Shown here in pieces: positions 14,101-23,147 of a DNA stretch of 64,000 bases; positions within the stretch are counted from its first letter, which is position 1, and each line of letters opens with the position of its first letter. Made by a program: the position numbers and the translations under genes. This stretch comes from Blattamonas nauphoetae (taxonomy: Eukaryota > Preaxostyla > Oxymonadida): NCBI GenBank assembly GCA_033064195.1, contig JARBJD010000069.1:124001-188000 (forward strand). The letters are read 5' to 3'. Under the pieces are notes generated by a model. The model ran no database searches. It saw only the letters and a list, made by a program, of their open reading frames with translations, and had not been told where the DNA came from.

Positions 14101-14419
14101 TCCGCGTGTTTTCCTTTTCATCTGCAAATACGTTTGACTCGGAAAGTTCTGAGAAATCTTCATCGTTCGTGGTCGATGATGGAAAGATTGCTGATTGCTT
14201 TCCATTCAGATTCATGGTCGTGGATGTGATGTCAAAATTCAGCACGTGATATCTGCCATTTGGAAGCACTATTTCGGGCTTGGTGCTGATTTTATTGAGA
14301 TTTCGAGAGTTTTCTTGCTGGGAGAGGATTGTGTTCAACGGGAGCAGTGTTGGGGAGTGAAGCTGAGGATGCGACTTCGAGATGGTCAGGAGGAGATGTA
14401 GGATGCAGATTAATCGCAT
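8122..14419 (-). CDS. Giant receptor-like surface protein with beta-helix, Ig-like modules, membrane helix and kinase-like tail (right paralogue)
   Basis: Order of parts on the minus strand: signal peptide at 14419 (MRLICILHLLLTISK); Ser/Cys-rich beta-helix to about 12,800; Ig-like modules to about 10,500; a second beta-helix-like stretch; one transmembrane helix at about 9000-9076 (WWIPVLICVSCALLVSLVI) followed by basic residues; then about 250 cytoplasmic residues resembling a tyrosine-kinase-like C-lobe (RWMAPEVL, SLGLVLWEIETGSVPF, DPSQRPT). The usual VAIK lysine, HRD and DFG motifs are not recognisable (HWVLFD stands at the catalytic loop), so it is probably a pseudokinase. Compared with the left paralogue, one base is missing near 13,374 and another frame change lies near 12,960; both could be real or assembly errors. 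If expressed whole it would be roughly 2,100 residues, sited in the plasma membrane. Confidence 0.75.
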
Positions 14420-14790
14420 TGTGAAGTCGAAAAGCGGCCCAAAATATGTACAGAACCAGAGTTCATTGGTGGTTTTTTAGAATATTAGGGCTGTACAAAC
14501 GAGATCGTGACTTGAGTGGTGTCATGTCTCCAACTGCGGTACAGAAAACAGGGCTCCTGTCTGGAATCATCAAATCATGCTTCTTTTGTCAACTTCTGGC
14601 AAGAGGAGCAAGAAAGTGTTGGGAAATCCCTGAAAGAACAATTCATCGCAGAATGCTGACTGCGATCGGAAGCCCGGTTCGACAGAGGTTGTAGTGGTTT
14701 TATAATAACAGTCGGGATGTCTGAATCCACTACGTCTCTGAGCGTTATTGTTGGAACTGGTTGAGATCGAAAGGAAAGCTGTGAATAAAC
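14420..14790. repeat. Duplicated 5' flank of surface-protein genes (right copy)
   Basis: Counterpart of 7117-7475 immediately upstream of the right surface gene. Both copies contain CAGAATATTAGGGCTGTACA-like and CTACGTCTCTGAGCG sequences at similar distances from the start codon. Bases 14791-14988 beyond it are unique, and I see nothing in them. Confidence 0.75.
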
Positions 14791-14988
14791 GAAATTAATG
14801 GGTCTCTCTCAGTCAGATCGATCCAAAGCGGACCAGCTCGAGAAGATTGTGATTTTCATCCATTTTCTGCTTCAAATCGCAACTGTTGTGCGATTCAGAG
14901 GTTGAGGAAAACGAAAGAATTAAGAATATTGATTGAGATGGAACAAAAATAATGACGAAATCAAAGAGAGAACACAAAACGCAATCCT

Positions 14989-17900
14989 TCACGCCTCACC
15001 TCGATATGAATCAACATCAACTGAATACACTGTCTCCAACCCCATCCCACTCGCCTCCAGATTTCCATCGTGGACTCTTTCCACTTCTCGCATGTTCCTC
15101 CCAACTGAAGGAGAACGAGATGTCGAGTGAGAGAGTGAAGCACTGATCAGCCCTCCTCCACTCCCTCTTCCTCCTTTCAACCGTCGACCCACACTTCTCT
15201 TCCTTCCCTTGCTCGTCTTCCGCTTCAGCGACTGATTCTGAACAAGTGGCTTCCCTGGACGAGATGACGAACCGTGGGTTCGAGCGGTTCCGCGGGATGG
15301 GATTGTGGATCGAGCTGTTTTCGTTGCGGTCGATCGAGATTTGTGTGAGACGTCAAGTTCTGACATCGTCATTCCGCGTTGTTTCGTGTTTGTTGGATTC
15401 GCGTTGGAGGAGACTCGTTTTCCTTTCTCGTCCTCTTTCCACTCTGTTTTCACTCGATGAGGGTGTGTGGAGAGAAGATGGGATGTTCGTGATGTTGTCA
15501 CGAGGCGATCTTGCGATTGAGTTGGGTCTGATGAAATGTCTGAAGGATGGACAGCCGAGAAGAGCGGTGGTTCAATCGAGGAAACTGTTTGTGGGCGTGA
15601 AGAGGTTGAGAGGAGATTGGAGTGTGGATTGAAGGGAATGTGGGTTGGGTCGGTTCGAGTGGTGGTTGATGAGGGTTTGTGTGTCTGGTTTGTGGCTCTT
15701 TCTGTGCTTCGATGTTGTTTCGTTGTTTTGTCTGAAACGAGTTTCTTCTCCTCTTCCTCCAATCTGCTTGCATTCTCCCATCTTTTCCTCCTCTCCTCTC
15801 TTTCATCGAACTCACGTGATCTCTCCTCCGCCCTTCGTTCATCTTCTCGTTTCACTCGCTCCATCCTCCTTCTCGTCGCTTCATCCTTCTCAACATCATT
15901 CCGCTCTCTCATCATCTCTTCCCTCACTTCCCGTTCAATTCGTCGTCGAAACGCGAGCTCGCCTTCACTCCAATCTTCTCTCTCTGTCCCGCTGGTTCTC
16001 TTTGACGGCTGTTCCTGTTCAAATGAGCGTTCGATTCTGGATGTGGGCATTTGATCTCTTCGGCTTGATTGGCCGTGTTGTGATCCACCTGAGCGTTTTG
16101 TCTCATTCCCTCCAGCTTCTCGTTGCTTCCTCTCTTTCTCTCTCTCCCTTTCTCGATGTTCCATCCTCTCGACTCGAATCCGCTCTTCTCGCATCTCTTT
16201 CCAGAATGCCACTGCGATCAACACAACTTCGTCATAGTTCAACTTTCGAAGTGCTCGCTCCATTTCCCTTCCTTTCACCTGGATCGACACTCGTTCTTCA
16301 GACTTTTCATCTTTTTCTTTCAGTTTCTTGCTCTTCTTTTTCTTTCTTTTCACTTTCTTTCACTTCTTCTGTTTGTTTCGTGGGAGATTGTGGATGGGAT
16401 GATTGTTGTGCGAGAAGGATTGCTGTTCGGCTTGTTTCTGTTCTTCCCAATCTCGTTGAGCCTTCTCCCAAGCTCGTTCTCTTTCCTCGTCGTTCTTTTC
16501 CATCTCGCCTCCAATTCCCTCTCCTTCTTCTTCCACTCTTCATCTCTCTCCCTCTCTTCCTCTTCCCACTTCTCCTCCCTCCTTCTCATCTTCTCGTTCA
16601 TCTCCACTCTCATCTGCACCGATAACTCGTTCTGTGCTGCCTTCAATTCCTCAACCGTCCTCTCCATTTCTCTGATCTTCTTCAACACAATCTGGCTCGG
16701 AGGTGATTGCTGCTGTGGTGTCGACTTTGCTTCGACTCGTTTTCGTTTCGGATCCTCTCGTCGACGACTTTTGTCGAGTGACGACGAACTGTCGGATGAA
16801 GAACTAGTGGATTTGGTGTCTTCGGACGACGATGATGACGATTCAGATGACGAATGCGATCGTCGAGTTCGCTTCTTTCGTTTATCTGATTTGTGAAGGG
16901 TCTGTTTCTGATCTCGACTTGTCTTGTCATGGGTTCGGTCGTTTCGTGTCGGAACGTGGTCCTTCATTTCCTTTTCCACCTCCAAACGAAGTCTTTTCCA
17001 CTCGTTCTCTTTCAGATCAACTTTAAGTTCCGCGTTCTCTCGTTCCAACTCCCGAACCACCCCCAACAACACTTCCTCTCGATTTCCTTCAGTTGTCCTT
17101 CTCTTCTCTTCTTCTCCAATCACTTTGCCTCCCTCTTCAATTCGCCTTCTTCGCTCGTTTTTCTCCAAGTCATGAATCGTCTTCTGCATCTCTCTTTCGT
17201 GTTCCATCATTTCCCAGTTCAGCCTTTCCAAAATCGCAATTTGTGCTTTTAGTTTTTCCGTTTCTTCATTGATTCCCAACTTCTGGTTGTCATCTTGTCG
17301 AAATGTCTCTGTTTTGCGATCTGAGTGATGAGAATCTCTGTGTCTGTCATTCTTTCGTTTTTCTTTGGGACCCTTCCCTTCATCTTCGTCTCTTGTTTGC
17401 CCTCTTCGTCGATGAGGTTTGGTGGCTTCATCGTTGCGTGTCGGATGATCTTCAAATTCAGGACTTCTTGTTTTATGTTGTTTTACAGAGTTTTCGTGGG
17501 GTTCTTTTCGTGAAATCGTGTTCGTGGGTGAGGTCGGTTCTTCGTGTTGATCCTTGTGATGATGTTTCGATTTGTCGAACGTGTCTGGAGAATGTTCATC
17601 TCTCTTTCGCTGAGTCTCTTTCTTTTTGGATGGTTGGTTTGAATTCTGACTATTTCGTTCGATTTCGCTGGATCTGTGTTTTGAACTGGGCGTGAACGAC
17701 ATGTCATTAAGATTTGATTCCTCATCCAACATTGTCGATTTTTCAATCGAAAAATCGTCACCTTTCGAGTTTTCATCATTTTTCCTTCTTGGAACGGCTG
17801 CATGACTCTCATGGATTGGTTCATGCGACGATCGTTTCCGTCCTTCCCTTTCTTCATCTGAAAGAGTGTCTGTCGGATTTTCGTGTTGCACATATGAGAT

Positions 17901-19085
17901 TGTCTTCGTTTCTGATTCCGCATTTCCAGATCGCCTCGTATTTCGACGGGCATCTGACATTTCTCGATCGGAAGACAGATCTTCTCGTACCATGAAAGAT
18001 GTGCCAAGATTTCGGTTGATAAGCGATTCATCGCGGGGCTGTCTATATGAAGCGATTGTTCAAATGGGACGAGGTCTTCAACGTGGTTGGAACGTGGCGT
18101 GTCCAACGCAGATCGATGTCCGAATGTTATGGCTGAATAATCCATCTCAAGTGGCGAAGGAGACATTCTTTGGTGCCAGTCGTTGTCGGGCTTCATTGCA
18201 CGGAAGGATCTCGTAGAAACACGGCTGTTCATGAATTCATCATCTTGGTCTCCAGTTTTGGTAGTTTTGTGAGTGATATTGTCGAGTTGCCTGATTGAGT
18301 TGTGACTATGAGCGGATTTTTCGGAGGTTAATGAATCAGATAAACGAGTAGGTAATGACTTTTGTGGATTCTGATCATCACTTTGAACACCCCCTGAGTG
18401 AGCATCAAGAGAGATATTCTGGGTAAATCGAGGCTTTTTTTCATCAGAAAAAGCTTCTTTGAGGATCGAAGTCGATCCCCCTCTTCCTGAATCTTCATCC
18501 ACAAGAATATCTGTTTGACTCGCCTCGTGATTGGGTGGTCCCTGTTCTATCTCGAGATTGTCTCGAGTTTCACGATCATTGTTGAAAAGGAGACTCGGTT
18601 GGAGAAGGCTATGCAGAACGGATTCCGGAATATGAATCGATCGATCCAATAATGACGAGGCACTTGTTCTCACTGAACTCAGAGGTGACAGAGACAAATC
18701 TGGCCCGAATGAGAATCTGGCTCCATGTGACTCCCTTTTGGTGAGATTTTCTGAGTGTGGTAGTTTGTGGGGAGGACATAGATGGAGATGGGAGTCTGGG
18801 TGAATGATGAGACGACTCTGGGGAATCTTGAACTAAATGATCTGATAAATCATCGGAAACTGGGGATAGGACGTCAGTTTGTAACATGGACTGAGTTGCT
18901 GATGAGTTTACGGTGATATTTTGGAGGGATTGTTGAAGCAAAAGTTCTGACAGTGTGATAATGTGTGTTTTCAGAACATTTGAGGTCACCTGATCTGGAA
19001 GACTTCTATCAACAATGTTGTGTGGTTCTCTCTGTGGCTCATGATCTGTTGAGAACGGAGAATAGGTGGATTCAAATGAAGACAT
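14989..19085 (-). CDS. Charged, low-complexity coiled-coil protein in several frames; function unknown
   Basis: Four overlapping minus-strand frames read as one gene: 19085-18609 (Ser-rich N-terminus), 18697-17483, 17993-16350, and 16353-14989. The middle is rich in Arg/Ser and Glu/Lys with long heptad-like stretches (for example 17250-17000 and 16650-16450), and the tail is Arg/Glu then Ser/Gly-rich. Short GT-AG introns can be fitted at the first two frame changes (one of 61 nt near 18,715-18,780; one of about 66 nt near 18,050-18,115), in keeping with the short introns of the gene at 48.5 kb. I found no donor for the change at 16,350, so that one may be a real frameshift, an assembly error, or a gene boundary. 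No catalytic domain is visible. It may be a structural or RNA-processing protein, but that is guesswork. Confidence 0.5.
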
Positions 19086-19184
19086 TTCAATTTGGGTTGA
19101 TCACTCATTCTCATCAGATTTCATCTGAAAGGTTCTTTATTCTTCATCCAGCAAATCCACCAAAATCTGTTTTCAGAAAAATCT

Positions 19185-19265
19185 AGGCTTGTCTGACCGG
19201 CCAAAAATGCCGGTCAGTGTCAGTGGCCAATTTTTCAAAGGGTCTGATCTTAGCTTCACAATCGA
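19185..19265 (-). repeat. Single end of a MULE-type transposon
   Basis: AGGCTTGTCTGACCGGCC, followed by GCCGGTCAGTGTCAG and AAGGGTCTGATC, matches the reverse complement of the right ends of the elements at 41215-43425 and 57177-58112. No partner end is visible to the right, so it is a solo or truncated end. It lies about 100 bp upstream of the start codon of the coiled-coil gene and may have replaced that gene's original promoter or 5' exons. Confidence 0.75.
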
Positions 19266-19350
19266 GGTTACGGTGATGGAAGTCTTTCCACATTCTACTT
19301 GCCTTCTGGTGGCCTCCATCTAGTCATGAGCATTTGTCCAGTCCAGAGCG

Positions 19351-19378
19351 AGGCGCTGTCCAACCTTGGACAGCGCCT
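19351..19378. repeat. Perfect palindrome, 13-bp stem and 2-base loop
   Basis: AGGCGCTGTCCAA at 19351-19363 is followed by CC and then by its exact reverse complement TTGGACAGCGCCT at 19366-19378. No T-run follows, so it is not a typical bacterial terminator. It lies inside what remains of the MULE-type element and may be part of that element. Confidence 0.85.
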
Positions 19379-19586
19379 AATTAGGAGGTCGGAGTTCGTA
19401 AGTTTTGAAAATGGGGAGGATCAGGTTTTTCTGGTAATTGGTGACTTAATTCGAGAATACCACACTTTGAATGCAAACAATTAGAGAGAAATAGGATGAT
19501 GACATGTGTAAGCGTGAATGTGAGGTGAGAAAGTGATTTAAGAGGATGAGGTTGGAAAGTGATTGTTTTGTTTGTGGATAGGCTGT

Positions 19587-19731
19587 GATGACCACGCGAG
19601 GGAGGGAATGATCATGCGAGGGGAAGCGAGGAGATGATCATGCGAGGGGAAGCGAGGAGATGATCATGCGAGGGGAGGCGAGGAGATGATCATGCGAGGG
19701 GAAGCGAGGAGATGACCATGCGAGGGGAGGG
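19587..19731. repeat. 26-bp minisatellite, five to six units
   Basis: Units of GATGATCATGCGAGGGGA followed by AGCGAGGA repeat at a period of 26 bp (starts near 19,607, 19,633, 19,659, 19,685 and 19,711), with a diverged first unit near 19,586. Each unit has TGATCA and CGAGG. No coding frame of interest crosses it. Confidence 0.85.
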
Positions 19732-20399
19732 GACGCAGTTGGAGTTCGGAACCGCATGTTGGATTCCGATCTGAACGTGTTGTGCCCTGATTCTGAGATG
19801 TGTACGACAATTGGGAATAACTCGTCCAGTTCTTCAAACAGCGATGCCAATCTCACATTTCAGATGGAACTGAACGACACCAGGCGAGCGTCGAGTTTCA
19901 CGTGGCGGCGGATTTGGAGGAGAAGAAGCTGAAGAAGAGTCGGAGAAAAGTTGCTTGCGATTCGTCAATACTTGAATCAGAAACTGCGATCTCGGAAAAG
20001 TATCATACAGAGCATCAGATTCCATGCGGTGGGTGTGAGTGATCTACACGGGCTCTGAACGACGGCTGAGACCGTTCGGATGGTTCATGTTGATGGGTGT
20101 CATAATTACGTTGTGGCTTCGAATGTGGACATCCATCTGAACACTCTGGACGAGTTCAGAAGATGACGTCGTCGGGAGAGAGAAAGCGGCAGAGGATACC
20201 GAATCGGAAATCGGCATTGCAAAACTCGACAGATATGAAGAATATTCAGTCTCCCAATGATTGAGAGTTGATACGAGATACATCCCAACAGCAGCAGATG
20301 ACGTGACGAAGGGAAGAGAGGGAGGGAGGAAGAATGGAATGGTGGAGATTGGTTGGACAGGCGAATCGTGGATAGGAAAACAAGAAAGTGTGTCAATTT
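19732..20399. other. Possible host gene remnant between minisatellite and Polinton
   Basis: Two minus-strand open stretches (20025-19834 and 20283-20044) encode Ser/Pro-rich peptides with ordinary composition (MESDALYDTFPRSQ; MYLVSTLNHWETEYSSYLSS). They could be exons of a gene interrupted by the Polinton insertion, but I recognise no family, and chance frames are equally possible. Confidence 0.2.
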
Positions 20400-20713
20400 G
20401 CTAGTAGTATATATAACGATTATCGATGCCTATCTAGATAGCAATTAGTACGGAAATGATTTCGATGCCTATCTACATCACTGACACTACGGAATACTAT
20501 TAATTATGACCAAAATAATGTTCAAAAGCCATGATTTTAACTCAAAAATGGTAAATAATTAACAGTTTGAACTTTGGTCACGTCTATTTTTCAACAATTT
20601 ATTCAATTTTGATTCACTTTTGATTCAAAATATCAACACTAATTTGGCGCTTATTTGGGAACCCGATTGACGAAAATTTTGAAATAAAAATATTTGTTCG
20701 AATGACACTGTAC

Positions 20714-20940
20714 TTCATCGATGAAAAGAAACCGGATCAAAATCGGTGAGGTATTCGTCGAGATCCGAGGTGGGCCCCGTGGGCCCCGATAATGGGGTCC
20801 AAAAATTCATTTACCAAAAACGTGGACAGACAGACATATGGACATATTTGTAAATCTTGAAAATATTTTCATCCAAGGTCATATCCGACACGGCGAATTC
20901 ATTGCCGCAAGTTTTATTGAAATCGGATCAGTGGTTTTGG
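20714..20940. repeat. Polinton terminal inverted repeat, left (matching blocks)
   Basis: Two blocks, 20714-20765 (contains AAACCGGATCAAAATCGG) and 20857-20940 (contains ATCCAAGGTCATATC and TTGAAATCGGATCAGT), match the reverse complement of 36214-36262 and 35540-35622. The left arm probably continues outward towards 20,400, where TCGATGCCTATCTA occurs twice. Confidence 0.7.
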
Positions 20941-20962
20941 AGCTATGGGGACTTTATTGTGT

Positions 20963-21259
20963 TTAGTATTCTAATAGGAGATCAACCAGGAATTCATAGT
21001 ACTCTTTAACTGTTTTTCCATTGATTGTCTCGGTTGTTTCCATCTCGATAGATTCACCAGAACTGTCTTTGAACCATATCTTCATAATTGATTGTCGAGT
21101 AGTTAATTCCCACTTCTTTCGTTTCGAAATTTGTTCGTTACAGAAAGCAATGTATGAATCATTCCATGCATCTGTCTGAATCCAGTCAGCATGTATGGTG
21201 AAATTCTGAGGAATATCTTTGGAGATAATCGTTGACGAATCATCACTTTCTTCCTTCAC
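20963..21259 (-). CDS. Polinton small protein, function unknown
   Basis: 98 residues, acidic, with a C-terminal helical segment (TVKEYYEFLVDLLLEY). It is the last minus-strand frame before the left terminal repeat. I recognise no family. Its place beside the capsid genes hints at a virion or regulatory role, but this is inference only. Confidence 0.4.
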   Translation of the reverse strand: MKEESDDSSTIISKDIPQNFTIHADWIQTDAWNDSYIAFCNEQISKRKKWELTTRQSIMKIWFKDSSGESIEMETTETINGKTVKEYYEFLVDLLLEY

Positions 21260-21401
21260 ATGTATGAGTTTGCAGTCGAGAAAGTGGATATATTTTGATT
21301 TCGAGAATTGGTAAAATCATGTGGGAGTTGAGCAGTGTGAGAATTCTGAATGGAGAAATAACGTTTGACCATTGTTTTTAAATAAAAATAAAATCTACGA
21401 T

Positions 21402-23108
21402 TTAATATCCTCTCTTCACTTCTTCATATGCTTCTTGGAGTCGACGATCAATGACATATCGCACTCTTGGTTGTCCATTCTCAATCCAGAACAACCAGTA
21501 TGTTGCTTGATGCAATGCCAATATCGGTGGAGGAGGTCCTTCCGTGGTTGATAAGAAATATGCATCAAATTCCTGATTGATTGGGGTTCCTCTGAAGACA
21601 ATGTTGACTGATTCTGCTGTCGAGATTCCTTCTTCACCACCTGCAATTTCACTTCGATCTGTGGGCACCATAAACGTGAATGAAGTTGCATCTGTTGCTG
21701 CTCTTCTTCTCAAGCCTACTCTATCAACTTCTTGGTACATGTATTTAATAGTGCGAGGTTCACAAATGGAATTCTCAAACTCTTGTGTTGCCGAACAACC
21801 AATGAAATCACCATTCACCATCATCATTTGATAAAATTCAGGTGAGATGGTTGACATTGGGAAATTAGGAAAGTTAGAACCAAGCATTTCGAATTGACCA
21901 ATGTAGTGAGGATTTCTGAAGACTGTACATTCATTTGGTCTATCGGGGAATAAGCACATTAGATTCATGAGATTGTTGAGTTTGATACTAATGTTTGACC
22001 TCACTCCCATGGCATTCGCTTTTGATTGAAATGATTGTGTGTCAATTCTTTCTGCTTTTAGCACATACAAAGTCTTTGAATATGTGTTGATCAGAGTTTG
22101 TTTAGTTGCTTCTGTCATTTCATATCCGTAGCAGATTGAAGAAGCTTTATCCACACTTGAATTGAGAACTGTCGAAGTGGAAGAAATGAAAGAAGTAGTT
22201 GCTACTACTCCGGTTGTTGATTGATTTGAAAACTCGTTGTATTGGTTAACTGGATTTCCGATTTGGGTAAATTCTTGAGTTTGAACACTGAATTCTCCGT
22301 CATGCATTAATTGCATTCGAGATTGACCTACATCATTCTGTGCCGATGTAGGGGCAACATCAGATGTATCTTGTAGTGATTTTCGAATGACAGTTGATGG
22401 TCGAATTGGACAATACACGAGTGAATCAGTCGTCAAATGAAATCGTATCCGTAAATTACCAAAGACTGAATTTGGATACTGATCAAAAGTACTCAGTGGA
22501 AGCAAGTTCACAAACGGAATAACCAGTGGAATCGTTCTTGTGATTGTATCTGGTAAATCTGAAGATCTCTTATATAATGGAGTGTAGTAGAAACCACAGA
22601 CACTGTGATCCATTCTCTGAACATTTTCCCAAAGACTGTAGCAATGCTTCATATTGTTTTTCTCTTCTTGTGACTTGAATGTGTGATACAGAAATGATTC
22701 GTGAACATGATTATTCTGGAGTGTATTGTCAATGATATTTCCTTGACTATCAACGAGTCTCATGTCTCGAATTGCATCTGATGATGATTTGAATCCGAAG
22801 AACATTCCGTACAATCCAGCTCTCTCAGTCGGTGTTGTATCTCTTGGTTTAGTCACTGGTACAGTAATCGTTAGATCTATTCGAAGATGACTCTTCGAAA
22901 AGTCAGTCACATCATGACCGTCATACGACAATGGAACCTCAATCTCATCTCCAATTCTGCATGGCATAGGAGGATTTGTTGGATGCACTTCCTGAATTGA
23001 AAACTTGTGCGGTTCTGAATCCCATTGTTTTGGCAGATACGATTGCACTTCGATTTGCTCAATTAGTGTCGATGTTGGTTTTGATTGATTTGCTCTTATG
23101 CTTCTCAT
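21402..23108 (-). CDS. Polinton capsid-type protein A (double jelly-roll-like)
   Basis: 568 residues, beta-rich. Its order of segments parallels its upstream neighbour: an early I.DEIEVPLSY segment, a W.NV-type segment followed by the VCGFYYTPL line, then the YPNSVFGNLRIRFHL and VYCPIRPS lines, with cognate lines at the same places in protein B. This points to two related capsid proteins of the double jelly-roll major-capsid type known from Polintons. Only 39 bp separate it from protein B, and an AT-rich motif directly precedes its start. Which of the two builds the hexamers, and whether one serves a minor role, cannot be told from sequence. Confidence 0.65.
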   Translation of the reverse strand: MRSIRANQSKPTSTLIEQIEVQSYLPKQWDSEPHKFSIQEVHPTNPPMPCRIGDEIEVPLSYDGHDVTDFSKSHLRIDLTITVPVTKPRDTTPTERAGLYGMFFGFKSSSDAIRDMRLVDSQGNIIDNTLQNNHVHESFLYHTFKSQEEKNNMKHCYSLWENVQRMDHSVCGFYYTPLYKRSSDLPDTITRTIPLVIPFVNLLPLSTFDQYPNSVFGNLRIRFHLTTDSLVYCPIRPSTVIRKSLQDTSDVAPTSAQNDVGQSRMQLMHDGEFSVQTQEFTQIGNPVNQYNEFSNQSTTGVVATTSFISSTSTVLNSSVDKASSICYGYEMTEATKQTLINTYSKTLYVLKAERIDTQSFQSKANAMGVRSNISIKLNNLMNLMCLFPDRPNECTVFRNPHYIGQFEMLGSNFPNFPMSTISPEFYQMMMVNGDFIGCSATQEFENSICEPRTIKYMYQEVDRVGLRRRAATDATSFTFMVPTDRSEIAGGEEGISTAESVNIVFRGTPINQEFDAYFLSTTEGPPPPILALHQATYWLFWIENGQPRVRYVIDRRLQEAYEEVKRGY

Positions 23109-23147
23109 TTATAGAAAAATAAAAATACAATTCGTTGGCAAGACTTT

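Noticed and set aside
16300-16360. Short intron joining the last two frames of the coiled-coil gene
   Set aside because: No GT donor occurs in the open upstream purine-rich stretch, so an indel or a gene boundary is more likely.
15246-17455. Plus-strand Ser/Phe/Leu-rich frames that look like membrane proteins
   Set aside because: They are the complement of Glu/Arg/Lys-rich coiled-coil coding sequence, which always produces hydrophobic-looking antisense frames.
19351-19378. Rho-independent terminator
   Set aside because: No T-run follows the stem and the setting is eukaryotic.
19587-19731. CRISPR-like array
   Set aside because: Units are contiguous with no unique spacers, so it is a minisatellite.
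20400-20500. TCGATGCCTATCTA direct repeat as the Polinton target-site duplication
   Set aside because: Both copies lie on the same side of the element; there is no copy beyond the right arm.
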